Counted from the stretch's first letter, positions 38,577 to 47,563 are shown. The stretch is 64,000 bases of DNA from Pseudomonas haemolytica (GCF_009659625.1 NZ_VOIW01000002.1:124001-188000), one strand, 5' to 3'. Notes: generated from the letters alone by a model not told the origin. Program-made: numbers and translations.

Positions 38577-38682
38577 CTTGTAGGAGCGAGCTTGCTCGCG
38601 AAGAACGCAATCACACCGCGGTGAACCAAAATGCCCGCGTTATCGTTGACGTTTTTCGCGAGCAGGCTCGCTCCTACAAGGG
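38577..38682. repeat. REPIN of the TAGGAGCGAGC class
   Basis: CTTGTAGGAGCGAGC/TTGCTCGCGAAGAACG and its inverted copy CGTTTTTCGCGAGCAGGCTC/GCTCCTACAAG flank ~45 bp. It belongs to a different REP group from the GGGAGCAAGC elements. Confidence 0.92.
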
Positions 38683-38689
38683 CTTGGCT

Positions 38690-39421
38690 TCAGCGCGTGG
38701 CCTGTTCGCGAATCGCCCGTTGGGTATCCAACACCCTGGCCAACGCGGTTTCCGCTTCCGGGCTTTGCTGCGGCACGCGAATCGCCGCCGAGACCAGGGT
38801 GATCAACTTGGCCATGACCTCGGCATCCGTGGCCGGGCGGCCCAGGCTCATGGAGTTCATCAGCAGGCGCAGTTCGGTGCCGGCCATCACCCCGGAAATC
38901 GCCTTGAGGGCAAATTGCAGGCGCACGCCCAGTTCGTTGCGCGGTAGATCCGGCAAGGCCAGGGCGAAGGCTTCAAAGAAACGCTGGAACACCGGTTGGT
39001 AATGCACCTTGAGGTATTCCTGGATAAACGGCGAGGTGTCGCTGTAGACCCGGCCGAGGAAGCGAATGAACGAGCGCCCTTCCCCACTGGCCGGGTCGCT
39101 GCGTTCCAGGCCCATGGCCGGGGCAAACAGCACGCCGAGCAAGGTATCGCAATCCAGCGGGCCGTCGGATTCGGCCTCACAACGGGCGAGCAACTCCAGG
39201 CGCTGCTCGTTGAGCGGCTCCAGGCGTTGCATCAGCAGGGTTTTCATCAGGGAGTCCTTGTCCCCGAAGTGATAGTTCACCGCCGCCAGGTTGACCTGGG
39301 CACGTTCGGTAATCTGCCGTAGCAATACGGCGTCATAGCCGTACTTGATGAAGAGCGCCTCTGTCGCATCCAGCAGTCGAGTCTTGGTAACGTTTGGAGC
39401 GCTGAGTTTCTTCGCGACCAT
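38690..39421 (-). CDS. TetR/AcrR family transcriptional regulator
   Basis: 243 aa from the ATG at 39421 (MVAKKLSAPNVTKTRLLDAT). The N-terminal helix-turn-helix is textbook: RLLDATEALFIKYGYDAVLLRQITERAQVNLAAVNYHFGDKDSLMKTLL. The ligand domain is longer than average and resembles the PsrA/CecR-like C-terminal type (SFIRFLGRVYSDTSPFIQEYLKVHYQPVFQRFFEAF). It is divergent from the ABC exporter operon across a 355-bp AT-rich region, so it most likely represses that operon and itself. The inducer is unknown. Confidence 0.92.
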   Translation of the reverse strand: MVAKKLSAPNVTKTRLLDATEALFIKYGYDAVLLRQITERAQVNLAAVNYHFGDKDSLMKTLLMQRLEPLNEQRLELLARCEAESDGPLDCDTLLGVLFAPAMGLERSDPASGEGRSFIRFLGRVYSDTSPFIQEYLKVHYQPVFQRFFEAFALALPDLPRNELGVRLQFALKAISGVMAGTELRLLMNSMSLGRPATDAEVMAKLITLVSAAIRVPQQSPEAETALARVLDTQRAIREQATR

Positions 39422-39776
39422 ATGGGTTCCACGGCGGAAATAATGTTTTAAAAAATAATTTGATTTTTTATACCGGTGCGGCCCGTCGAAAGCAAGTGGT
39501 GACACTCCTCCATATCACTAAAAGCCTGTATAACCGGGCCATCGACGTCTATCGAAAGCATTTTTACCCGTCCGAAACCTGCGTTCGGCAAATCGTTTCA
39601 AAGGGTAAAACCGCTCTAAATCCATGGCTGGCGAAGCAGATTGAACGCAGGTACTATTCAAACAATATTTTAAAAACAAGAAATAAAACCAGTCCGTGAC
39701 GCGTACAGGCAGCTCCCGAACTTGTTACAAAGATTTTCCGGGGCATGGCGGTACCGTCGAGACTGCAGGCGTAGTC
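39422..39776. other. AT-rich divergent control region, tetR / ABC exporter
   Basis: 355 bp, markedly AT-rich compared with the flanking genes. Two similar elements lie near its two ends: ATAATGTTTTAAAAAATAAT (39440-39459) and CAATATTTTAAAAACAAG (39663-39680). Both are centred on TTTTAAAA and could be TetR operators for each promoter. No supported gene. Confidence 0.45.
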
Positions 39777-40484
39777 ATGATGACAGACACCCCCACGCAC
39801 CCAGGCTTGATCTCCCTGCAAGGCATCGGCAAGCGTTATCAGCTCGCCGGGCAAGAGCTGAGCATTCTCAATGACGTGTGCCTGTCCATCGCCCGCGGTG
39901 ACAGCTGCGGCATTCTCGGCGCTTCCGGCTCCGGCAAAAGCACCCTGCTGAATATCCTCGGCCTGCTGGATTTGCCCAACTGCGGCCAGTACCACTTTGC
40001 CGGCCACGATATTTTCAGTGCAACCCCCGATGAACTGGCAGCGATTCGCAACCAGCAGATCGGTTTCGTATTCCAGAGCTTCAACCTGCTGTCACGCCTG
40101 AGTGCCCTGGACAATGTCGCGCTGCCCTTGAGTTATCGCGGTATGTCGCGGCATGAATCGGTGGAACACGCACAATGCATGCTCGAGCAAGTCGGCCTGG
40201 CCGATCGCGCCCACCATCGCCCTGCTGACCTCTCCGGTGGTCAGCGCCAGCGCGTCGCCATTGCCCGCGCCTTGGTCGGCAAGCCTTCGGTAATCCTGGC
40301 CGACGAACCCACCGGCAACCTCGACAGCACCACCGCCCAGGAGATCATGGACCTGCTGCTGGCCCTCAACCGCGAGCAGCAGGTCACGCTGATCATCGTC
40401 ACCCACGATGCCCACATTGCCGAGCGCCTGGAGCGCAAGATCCTGGTGCGCAATGGCGTGGTGCATGAGGCCGGGCGCCTATGA
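39777..40484 (+). CDS. ABC transporter ATP-binding protein (MacB/LolD type)
   Basis: 235 aa from ATG 39777 (a second ATG follows at 39780). Walker A GASGSGKSTLLNIL, Q-loop FVFQSFNLL, signature LSGGQRQRVAIARAL, Walker B VILADEPTGNLDS and the H-loop VTHDAHIAERL are all present. This is the nucleotide-binding half of an ABC3-type mechanotransmitter. Its TGA overlaps the permease start. In classical MacB this domain is fused to the membrane part; here it is separate. Confidence 0.95.
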   Translation: MMTDTPTHPGLISLQGIGKRYQLAGQELSILNDVCLSIARGDSCGILGASGSGKSTLLNILGLLDLPNCGQYHFAGHDIFSATPDELAAIRNQQIGFVFQSFNLLSRLSALDNVALPLSYRGMSRHESVEHAQCMLEQVGLADRAHHRPADLSGGQRQRVAIARALVGKPSVILADEPTGNLDSTTAQEIMDLLLALNREQQVTLIIVTHDAHIAERLERKILVRNGVVHEAGRL

Positions 40485-41680
40485 GCCTGCGGGTCGAGCA
40501 GAGCCTCAGCCAACTGCTGCATGAAGCGTTTATCAGCCTGCGCACCCTGGGCAAACGTTCGATCCTGGCACTGCTGGGCATCGTGATCGGCAGCTCCTCG
40601 GTGGTCGCGCTGATCAATATCGGCCACAACGCGGCGGTGGATGCGGCGATGATTTTCAAGGACATGGGCACCGATACCCTCATCGCCCAGTTCCCGCCCA
40701 AGGGCAGCAGCAGCGTGCCCATGCACGCCCGGCTCGACCTTGACGCCGTGCGCCTGGCGGTGCCGGGCATCGCCGATATCGGCGCGCTCAGCCTGTTCAG
40801 CGGGCCCATCGTGTTCCATGGGCGTACCACCAATGCCAACTTTGTCGGCAGCACGCCGCAGATCCACGCGGCCATGCGCCTGATCGTGCGCGAGGGACGT
40901 TTCCTGTCAACGTTCGACGCCAACGAAACCTACGGGGTAATTGGTGACCAACTCGCCCAGGCCCTCGGCGCACCGGGCGACCCGCTGAAACTGGGCGACC
41001 GTGTGCGCATCAACGACTACCTGTTTCTGATCGTGGGCATCCTGCATGACCAACCCCGGGCCATGCTGATGCCGGTGCAGGCCAACGAATCGTTGTTTAT
41101 CCCGGCCGAGGGCATGCGCCGCATCTATGCCAGCCCGCAGATCAGCAACGTGATCATCCGCGCAGCGCCGGGGCAGGACATGGAGCGTATCGCCCGCGAC
41201 GCCGCCGCCGCGCTGCAACCGCAACTCAGCGACCACGACGTCAACATCACCGTGCCCCAGCAAATGATCGATGGCATGACCCGCCAGAGTCGTACCTTCG
41301 CCTACCTGCTGCTGGCGCTCGGCGCGATCTCCCTGGTCGGCGGCGGCGTCGGGGTGATGAACGTGATGTTGATGAACGTCTCGGAACGCCGTCGCGAGAT
41401 CGGCATCCGCATGGCCTTGGGCGCGCGCCAGCGGGATATCCGCAACCTGTTCCTGCTCGAAGCCGTCACGCTCACCGCCGTGGGTGCGCTGTGCGGCGCA
41501 GTACTGGGCATGACCGCCGCATGGCTGTATGCATGGCTGTCAGGCTGGGCATTTGCCCTGGCGGTCGCCGCCCTGCCCTTGGGGGTTGGCAGTACGTTGC
41601 TGGTCGGTTTGTTCTTTGGCATTTACCCGGCAGTGTCGGCCTCGCGGTTGCAGCCGGTTGAGGCCCTGCGTGATGAATAA
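40481..41680 (+). CDS. ABC transporter permease, MacB/FtsX type
   Basis: 399 aa. One N-terminal helix (SILALLGIVIGSSSVVALINIG) precedes a ~230-residue periplasmic MacB_PCD domain (MIFKDMGTDTLIAQFPPKGSSS ... DHDVNITVPQQM). Three C-terminal helices with the FtsX signature GGGVGVMNVMLMNVSERRREIGIRMALGARQRDI follow. Four TM segments in total, as in MacB. It overlaps the ATPase gene (ATGA) and the OMF gene (8 bp). It uses ATP hydrolysis to push periplasmic substrates through the tripartite channel. Confidence 0.94.
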   Translation: MSLRVEQSLSQLLHEAFISLRTLGKRSILALLGIVIGSSSVVALINIGHNAAVDAAMIFKDMGTDTLIAQFPPKGSSSVPMHARLDLDAVRLAVPGIADIGALSLFSGPIVFHGRTTNANFVGSTPQIHAAMRLIVREGRFLSTFDANETYGVIGDQLAQALGAPGDPLKLGDRVRINDYLFLIVGILHDQPRAMLMPVQANESLFIPAEGMRRIYASPQISNVIIRAAPGQDMERIARDAAAALQPQLSDHDVNITVPQQMIDGMTRQSRTFAYLLLALGAISLVGGGVGVMNVMLMNVSERRREIGIRMALGARQRDIRNLFLLEAVTLTAVGALCGAVLGMTAAWLYAWLSGWAFALAVAALPLGVGSTLLVGLFFGIYPAVSASRLQPVEALRDE

Positions 41681-43151
41681 GTGCGTGCTGCTCCTTATGC
41701 TGATCAGCCTGCCGTGCATGGCCGCAGACGTGGTGGTCAACCCGCAAGCGCCGAGTACCACCCGCAGCGGCTACGAGCGCGGCGTGTCACTGAATGCCCA
41801 GGCAACTACCATGACCCTGGGCGACGCCGTGTACCTGGGCCTGCGCAACAACCCGGCGATCCGCAGCGCATACCTGCAACGGGTGGCGCAGAAGTTCGAC
41901 CTGCGCGTTGCCGAAGATGTGTTCAACCCCAAGCTCACCCTCAACAGTTATTACCGCACCACCCGGGGTTCCCAGGACAATGCGCGCAACGCCAACCTGG
42001 CGCCGACCAGCAGCCTGCTCGGCGAATACGGCACGCGCTTGAGCATGGCCTGGACCCAGCAATTGAACAATGCCAACCGGGCCGGCCGCTACCGCAGCGA
42101 CGGCCTTGACCTGGCGATCATCCAACCGCTGATGCGCGGGGCCGGCTGGGACGCCACCACCGCACCGCTACGCCTGTCGCGCCTGGCCGAGCAGGCCAAT
42201 CGCTTGAACCTCAAGGCCACCGTGGCACAGACCATCAGCCAGATCATCGCCACCTACCGCCAATTGCTGCGCGCCCAGGAGCAACTGGTGATCGTGCAGG
42301 AAGCGCTCAAGCGCTCCAATACACTGCTGGACGTGAACAAGGCGCTGATCAGCGCCGGGCGCATGGCTGAGTTCGAGATCGTGCAGACCGAAGCCGACAT
42401 CGCTACCCAGCAATTGGGCGTGGAAGAAGCCCAGAACCAACTGGACACCAGCCGCCTGGCCTTGCTGCGCCTGCTGGCCCTGGACCTGTCGACGCCGGTG
42501 CGCGCCACCGAGGCCCTGGAGGCCAACCCCATGGAGATCGACAAACGCCAAGCCTTCAACCTGGCGCAGAACCAGCAACCGGAATACCTCGCCGCGCTGC
42601 TGGGCAGCCAGCAGGCCGACCTCAACCTGGTGATCGCCAAGGACTCCGGGCGCTGGCAGGTGGACTTGGTCGCCGGCGCCAATCAGGTGCGCGCTGCCAC
42701 CGACAACGACAACGGCCACAACAACAACCGCACCTGGGACAGCTACGCTGGCGTGCAGGTGCAGATCCCCATCGGCGATATCAGCACGCGCCAGGCCGAA
42801 GTGCGTGCGCGGGTGAATGTGGAGGATCAGGAAATCCGCATTACCGACGCTCGCCAGGAGCTGGAACGTAACGTCAACAATGTGGTGCGTGACCTTGGCA
42901 CGCGTTGGCGCCAATATGAAATTTCCAAGCGCGCCGTGGAGTTGTCGCGGCGCAAGATCGAGATCGAGCGGGAAAAACTCAGTGCCGGGCGTTCCACCAA
43001 CTTCCAGGTGTTGAGCTTCGAAACCGACCTGCGCAACGCCGAAAATGCCCAGCTCAATGCGCTGATCGCTTATTTGAACGCCCAGACCCAGCTCGATCTG
43101 ACCCTGGGCATGACGCTGGAAAGTTGGGAAATCGCCCTCAATGACTACTAA
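41673..43151 (+). CDS. TolC-family outer-membrane efflux protein
   Basis: 492 aa from the ATG at 41673, overlapping the permease stop. Signal peptide MNKCVLLLMLISLPCMAAD. The mature part shows two OEP repeats with long coiled-coil segments (LSRLAEQANRLNLKATVAQTISQIIATYRQLLRAQEQLVIVQEALKRSNTLLDVNKAL and RQELERNVNNVVRDLGTRWRQYEISKRAVELSRRKIEIE). These form the periplasmic tunnel. The Cys-Met-Ala-Ala end of the signal is not a classical lipobox. It overlaps the MFP gene by 11 bp. Confidence 0.93.
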   Translation: MNKCVLLLMLISLPCMAADVVVNPQAPSTTRSGYERGVSLNAQATTMTLGDAVYLGLRNNPAIRSAYLQRVAQKFDLRVAEDVFNPKLTLNSYYRTTRGSQDNARNANLAPTSSLLGEYGTRLSMAWTQQLNNANRAGRYRSDGLDLAIIQPLMRGAGWDATTAPLRLSRLAEQANRLNLKATVAQTISQIIATYRQLLRAQEQLVIVQEALKRSNTLLDVNKALISAGRMAEFEIVQTEADIATQQLGVEEAQNQLDTSRLALLRLLALDLSTPVRATEALEANPMEIDKRQAFNLAQNQQPEYLAALLGSQQADLNLVIAKDSGRWQVDLVAGANQVRAATDNDNGHNNNRTWDSYAGVQVQIPIGDISTRQAEVRARVNVEDQEIRITDARQELERNVNNVVRDLGTRWRQYEISKRAVELSRRKIEIEREKLSAGRSTNFQVLSFETDLRNAENAQLNALIAYLNAQTQLDLTLGMTLESWEIALNDY

Positions 43152-44394
43152 TAAAAAACGCCTGCTCGCCGTTGCCTTGATCCTGCTGTTGGCCGGTGCG
43201 GCCATCGGCCTGCTCAGCCAACGCAGCGGCGCCGAACAGGCGGGCACGGCCGAGCAGTGGCTGGCGGTGAAGCCTGACCCGCTGGTGCACCAGATCGGCC
43301 TGGTGGGCAAGATCGAGCCCGACACCACTGTCACGCTGACCGCACCGTTTGACGGCAACGTGCTGGCCAACCTGGTCGAACAAGGCCAGCGAGTCGAGGC
43401 CGGCCAGGTGCTGTTGCTCATGGACCCGGCCACTCTTGAAGTGCAACTGCGCGATGCCCTCTCTGCCCAACTCAAGGCCCGGCGCACCGTGCAGGAAATG
43501 CAGGACTGGGACAGCAGCCCCGCCGTCAGCCGCGCCCGCCGCAGCTTGCGCACTGCTGAAATGACCGCTGGCAACACCCAGCGCAAACTCACAGAAAGCG
43601 AAAACCTGTTCAAACGCGGCATCATTCCGCGCAACGAACTGGACGATCTCAAGCAGCAAACCCAGCAGCAGCAACTGGACCTGGTGGCGGCACGCAGTGA
43701 GCTGCAACAGGCCCAGGACCAAGGCAAGGGCGAATACCGACAGATCGCCGAGATGGAGTTGACCAATGCCACGGTTAAGTACGAAGCCTTGCAAAAACTG
43801 CTCGAAGGCAAAGAGGTCAAGGCACCCTTCTCAGGCATCGTGGTGCCCGCCCCCGGCAGCACCAGCTCCGCCCAAAGTGGCGGCAACAGCAATGCGCCGG
43901 TACAGGCCGGCAGCAAGGTCAGCCAGGGCCAGGTGCTGTTCGGGCTGGCCAATATCGAACGGCTGAAAATCGTCGCCAAGGTCTCAGAGTTGGATATCAA
44001 CCAGTTGCATCAGGGCCAGGCGGTAGAAGTGATGGGCGATGGGTTTGATGGCGAACGGCTGACGGGCTCGGTCAGTGTGGTCAGTGGCTTGGCCATCGCC
44101 AGCGACAGCCAGGGCAGCGCGCAGTTTCCGGTGACCTTGTCGATCCCCAGGCTGACGCCGCAGCAGTTGCAGCGGGTGCGCCTGGGCATGAGCGCGCGAT
44201 TGACCATCGTGACCTATAACAATGACCAGGCGATCGTGATTCCCAGCCAGGCGATCCAGCCGGATATGACGGTGGAGTATCGGGCGGCGATGGACAAGCC
44301 GGTGGAGCGAGTAAAGGTCACCACCGGGCAATCGACGCCCCAGGGCGTTGAGGTATTCGGACTCAAGCCAGGCTTTGTGAAAACCTCAAGCTAA
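43141..44394 (+). CDS. Periplasmic adaptor (HlyD/MacA-type membrane fusion protein)
   Basis: 417 aa. An N-terminal membrane anchor (RLLAVALILLLAGAAIGLL) precedes the lipoyl/biotinyl halves (VTLTAPFDGNVLANLVEQGQRVEAGQVLLLMD and VKAPFSGIVVPAP). A long coiled-coil hairpin rich in Gln/Glu/Leu (RKLTESENLFKRG ... LVAARSELQQAQDQG) is followed by the beta-barrel domain (LKIVAKVSELDINQLHQGQ) and a membrane-proximal tail. It bridges the FtsX permease and the TolC-like channel. It is the last gene of the exporter operon, followed by a REPIN. Confidence 0.94.
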   Translation: MTTNKKRLLAVALILLLAGAAIGLLSQRSGAEQAGTAEQWLAVKPDPLVHQIGLVGKIEPDTTVTLTAPFDGNVLANLVEQGQRVEAGQVLLLMDPATLEVQLRDALSAQLKARRTVQEMQDWDSSPAVSRARRSLRTAEMTAGNTQRKLTESENLFKRGIIPRNELDDLKQQTQQQQLDLVAARSELQQAQDQGKGEYRQIAEMELTNATVKYEALQKLLEGKEVKAPFSGIVVPAPGSTSSAQSGGNSNAPVQAGSKVSQGQVLFGLANIERLKIVAKVSELDINQLHQGQAVEVMGDGFDGERLTGSVSVVSGLAIASDSQGSAQFPVTLSIPRLTPQQLQRVRLGMSARLTIVTYNNDQAIVIPSQAIQPDMTVEYRAAMDKPVERVKVTTGQSTPQGVEVFGLKPGFVKTSS

Positions 44395-44407
44395 CCGCAG
44401 ATCAACA

Positions 44408-44497
44408 TGTGGGAGGGGGCTTGCTCCCGATAGCGGTGCATCAGCCACGAATGTATCTACTGACACGCCCTCATCGGGAGCAAGCCCCCTCCCACAT
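44408..44497. repeat. REPIN, GGGAGCAAGC class
   Basis: TGTGGGAGGGGGCTTGCTCC at 44408-44427 and its inverted copy GGGAGCAAGCCCCCTCCCAC at 44476-44495; it fills the space between the convergent exporter and FAD-protein genes. Confidence 0.93.
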
Positions 44498-45892
44498 TCA
44501 GTTCTGTGTCAGCTTGGCGGCCAGCGCCTTGGCCTGGAGCGCCACATCTGTCACCGCCGTGCTCTCCCACCACATCCCGCGCAACGGCGGCCCCATGGCA
44601 AACAGTCGCGGGCTGACCTGGCCGTGGGCATTCAGCACCGCACCGCACGCATCCGCCGCAATCCCCAACGCCAACGGCCCGGGCTGGATCAACCCACGCT
44701 TGAGCAGTTGCTGCGGCAACGGCCGGGCCACGCGGCGCCAGTCGTATTCGATGCCGCTGGAGTTGATCAGCGCCGCGCCCGAAATATGGGTGAGCCCTTG
44801 CTCGCCACGAAGGCGCACCGCAATGGCAACTCCATCATCCGACGGCACCAAGCCTTTGAACGACGCTGCGCGAATCCGCAACCGCCCTTCTCTCTGCAAC
44901 CGCGCCACCAACTGCGCGCTCAACGGCGGTGAGCGGTGGTGATGGCTTTCCCACCACGGCCGTACATGCCGCACGAATTGGCGTTTGTGTGCCTCACTGG
45001 CCTGGCTCCATAAACGCGCGATATGACTGCGCACCGTGTCCAGCGGCGCTTGCCAGTCGATGCCCTGCTCAAGCGCTAGCCGGCATTGGCGCCGCACCTC
45101 ACGCAGCAATTGCCGTGGGCTACGCAGGCGGTGGTTTGCGGCCAGGAAGTCTTCCCAACTCGGCGGTTGCCGGCGCACATGGGGCAACAGGCCGTGGCGC
45201 GAAAAAACCTCGATGGGCCCGCGATGCCCGGCCTGTTCCAAGGAGACTACGGCATCGACCATGGTCAGCCCGGAGCCGATGATCAGCACCGTTGAATGCG
45301 GGTCGAGCTGGGTCATCGCTTGCACGTCCCACGGGTCCAGTGCTGCGGCGTTCAAGCCGGTGGATTCGGTTTGCGGTGTGCGCGCTGCCGGGAACATGCC
45401 GGTGGCCAATACCGCGCAGGTGCCACGCAGTTGCTCACCTTTATCAAGGGTCAACAGCGCGGAGGTGGCATCGACTTGCAGGTCGACTGCTTCGGCGCGG
45501 ATATGCTCGACGGTCGAGGTAGATAACGCAATGGCCTCGGCCAGGCGCTGCTGGGCATACAAACCAAAAATCCCCCGTGGTGGGAATAGTTCACTGATGG
45601 GCACATGCTGTTGGTCCGACTCCGGCCAACCGCCTGCGCCGATGTAGTCGGTGAGCCATTGAGTCAGGTCGTCGGCATTGTCAGGGTCGACACTCATGCG
45701 CGCCGCGTTGCCGTTCAAGGTGTGGCCCAGCTCGACGGCGCTATAAGCCTCACCCCGCCCCAGCTCAGCACGCGGCTCGATCACCAGGATGCGCCGTGCG
45801 CCAGGCAAACGCAGCAGTTGCACCGCCAGCATCGTGCCGCTCAGGCCGCCGCCGATGATCAGGACATCGGCGTTGCGGGTGGATTCACTCAT
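44498..45892 (-). CDS. FAD/NAD(P)-binding oxidoreductase (NAD_binding_9/YdhS-like)
   Basis: 464 aa. The N-terminal Rossmann FAD motif reads ADVLIIGGGLSGTMLAVQLL, followed by VIEPRAELGRGEAYS. A second dinucleotide motif STVLIIGSGLTMVDAVVSL lies near residue 205. These two sites, with GTCAVLATGMFPA, define the FAD-NAD(P)-binding group of which E. coli YdhS is a member; the substrate is unknown. It follows the XRE-cupin regulator by 19 bp on the same strand and is likely co-transcribed with it. Confidence 0.85.
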   Translation of the reverse strand: MSESTRNADVLIIGGGLSGTMLAVQLLRLPGARRILVIEPRAELGRGEAYSAVELGHTLNGNAARMSVDPDNADDLTQWLTDYIGAGGWPESDQQHVPISELFPPRGIFGLYAQQRLAEAIALSTSTVEHIRAEAVDLQVDATSALLTLDKGEQLRGTCAVLATGMFPAARTPQTESTGLNAAALDPWDVQAMTQLDPHSTVLIIGSGLTMVDAVVSLEQAGHRGPIEVFSRHGLLPHVRRQPPSWEDFLAANHRLRSPRQLLREVRRQCRLALEQGIDWQAPLDTVRSHIARLWSQASEAHKRQFVRHVRPWWESHHHRSPPLSAQLVARLQREGRLRIRAASFKGLVPSDDGVAIAVRLRGEQGLTHISGAALINSSGIEYDWRRVARPLPQQLLKRGLIQPGPLALGIAADACGAVLNAHGQVSPRLFAMGPPLRGMWWESTAVTDVALQAKALAAKLTQN

Positions 45893-45911
45893 GCAGGTTG
45901 GCCCTCACTGT

Positions 45912-46475
45912 CTAGATCACCACCGTACGCACGAAGCACACCGCCACGTCGCCATCATTGCGATAGCCGTGGGATTGGCGGCTGGCGAACATATAGAACT
46001 CACCGGCGGCGACGGTTTTCTCTTCGCCGTCCAGAACCAGGGTCAGTGCACCTTCATACACAAACAGTTGCACGCTCCAACCGTCCGGATCCGGCTCGGG
46101 GCTGTAGCGATCACCGGGTTCCAGGCGCATCTCCCACAGTTCCACTTCGCGCCGGGCGTTGGCTTTGGCCAGCAACACCGCTTTACTACCGGGAACATCA
46201 CCGGCCCAGGCCAGCTCATTGATGCGGCTGTGGTCAGGCGCATCTGGCGCCTGGATCAGGTCGCTGAACGCCACCTCCAACGCTTCGGCCACACGGTCTA
46301 GAGTGGACAAACTGACGTTCTTCTCCCCCGCCTCAATCGCCACCAGCATGCGCCGGCTGACCCCGGACTTTTCCGAGAGCGCGGTCTGGCTCAGGTCGGC
46401 GGCGTGACGCAGGCGACGGACGTTCTGGCTGACGTGCTGCAGGACCGAAGCCCGTTGCGGATTTTCTTTGTGCAC
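45912..46475 (-). CDS. XRE family regulator with C-terminal cupin domain
   Basis: 187 aa with a preferred GTG start at 46475 (giving M-HKENPQRASVLQHVSQNVRRL); longer in-frame extensions lack family support. The HTH reads LSQTALSEKSGVSRRMLVAIEAGEKNVSLSTLDRVAEAL. The cupin follows (VELWEMRLEPGDRYSPEPDPDGWSVQLFVYEGALTLVLDGEEKTVAAGEFYMF). The layout matches PuuR/SutR-like regulators that sense small metabolites. It is divergent from the EamA exporter with a perfect palindrome between them, and upstream of the FAD protein. Confidence 0.9.
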   Translation of the reverse strand: MHKENPQRASVLQHVSQNVRRLRHAADLSQTALSEKSGVSRRMLVAIEAGEKNVSLSTLDRVAEALEVAFSDLIQAPDAPDHSRINELAWAGDVPGSKAVLLAKANARREVELWEMRLEPGDRYSPEPDPDGWSVQLFVYEGALTLVLDGEEKTVAAGEFYMFASRQSHGYRNDGDVAVCFVRTVVI

Positions 46476-46500
46476 TATATTGCTCAATAGGTGGGTGTGC

Positions 46501-46512
46501 GCAGTATACTGC
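46501..46512. promoter_or_regulatory. Perfect palindrome, probable XRE operator
   Basis: GCAGTATACTGC, a perfect 12-bp palindrome 25 bp from the XRE start and 56 bp before eamA. Its core TATACT (46505-46510) could double as the eamA -10, so binding would block that promoter. Confidence 0.6.
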
Positions 46513-46568
46513 CCAGCAGTGCGGCGCATTGTGCGGTCCGTGCTTTCCCCTTGCAAGACCGAGCCGCC

Positions 46569-47498
46569 ATGACCGCCCCGAACTCCCCTTCGCGTTTCAA
46601 CCGTTTCAGTAAAGCCGAATGCATCCTGGTGGTGATCACCATGATCTGGGGCGGTACCTTCTTGCTGGTGCAGCACGCCATGACTGTCAGCGGGCCGATG
46701 TTTTTCGTCGGCTTGCGCTTTGCCGCTGCCGCTATCGTGGTGGGCTGTTTTTCCTTGCGCACTCTGCGCGATTTGACCCTGTTTGAATTCAAGGCCGGCG
46801 TATTTATCGGCGTGGCGATCATGTTTGGCTACGGCTTGCAGACCATTGGCCTGCAGACGATTCTGAGCAGCCAGTCGGCATTTATCACCGCGCTGTACGT
46901 ACCCTTCGTGCCGCTATTGCAGTGGCTGGTACTGGGTCGGCGCCCGGGGTTGATGCCGAGCATCGGCATCATGCTGGCGTTCGCCGGGCTGATGCTGCTG
47001 ACCGGCCCGGCGGGCGCTTCGCTGGATTTCAGCGCGGGTGAAATCGCCACCTTGATCGGCGCGGTGGCGATTGCGGCCGAGATCATTTTGATCAGCGCAT
47101 TTGCCGGGCAGGTGGATGTGCGGCGCGTGACCGTGGTGCAACTGGCGACGGCATCGGTGCTGTCGTTCATGATGGTGGTACCGATGGGCGAGGCGTTGCC
47201 GGGCTTTTCGTGGTTGCTGTTATTCAGCGCGGTGGGCCTGGGCTTGACCAGTGCCGTGATCCAGGTCGCGATGAACTGGGCGCAGCAGAGTGTGTCACCG
47301 ACCCGGGCCACCTTGATTTATGCCGGTGAGCCGGTGTGGGCCGGGGTGGTTGGGCGGATTGCCGGGGAACGGTTCCCGCCCATTGCGATGCTGGGGGCGG
47401 CTTTGATTGTGGTGGCCGTGATTGTGAGTGAGTGGAAGAGGAGCAGCTCGACAGCTGTCGATACTCAACGCGCTGTAGAGCCTGAAAATCAAGGTTGA
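46569..47498 (+). CDS. EamA/DMT family transporter
   Basis: 309 aa, ten predicted helices in two EamA repeats. The first runs from CILVVITMIWGGTFLLVQHAM to LMLLTGPAG; the second from IATLIGAVAIAAEIILISAF to ALIVVAVIVSEW, with the typical ATLIYAGEPVWAGVVG near the end. Probably exports an amino acid or small metabolite. The divergent XRE-cupin regulator and the operator palindrome suggest substrate-induced expression. Confidence 0.9.
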   Translation: MTAPNSPSRFNRFSKAECILVVITMIWGGTFLLVQHAMTVSGPMFFVGLRFAAAAIVVGCFSLRTLRDLTLFEFKAGVFIGVAIMFGYGLQTIGLQTILSSQSAFITALYVPFVPLLQWLVLGRRPGLMPSIGIMLAFAGLMLLTGPAGASLDFSAGEIATLIGAVAIAAEIILISAFAGQVDVRRVTVVQLATASVLSFMMVVPMGEALPGFSWLLLFSAVGLGLTSAVIQVAMNWAQQSVSPTRATLIYAGEPVWAGVVGRIAGERFPPIAMLGAALIVVAVIVSEWKRSSSTAVDTQRAVEPENQG

Positions 47499-47505
47499 TA
47501 CTGTG

Positions 47506-47563
47506 AGCGGCAAGCTACAAGCTGCAAGAAATACACACGGCTATTCTCTTGTAGCTTGCCGCT
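47506..47563. repeat. Perfect 16-bp inverted repeat
   Basis: AGCGGCAAGCTACAAG (47506-47521) and CTTGTAGCTTGCCGCT (47548-47563) with a 26-bp loop. It resembles a third Pseudomonas REP-like family; it may also end the eamA transcript. Confidence 0.85.

Larger units (their letters stand above)
38271..38689. other. Intergenic region with orphan terminator and REPIN
   Basis: 419 bp without a protein gene. From left: the upstream region of the Ig-repeat gene, a possible -10 (TACAAT near 38410) on the plus strand, an orphan plus-strand terminator (38517-38545), then a REPIN (38577-38682) abutting the tetR 3' end. Confidence 0.6.

Noticed and set aside
39460..39699. 79-codon frame in the tetR/ABC control region
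   Set aside because: Occupies the predicted operator region, lacks a ribosome binding site and has a random-looking composition.
44408..44497. Repeats spaced like a minimal CRISPR unit
   Set aside because: The two copies are inverted, not direct, and only two are present; they are REP elements, also found singly elsewhere. No cas genes are present.
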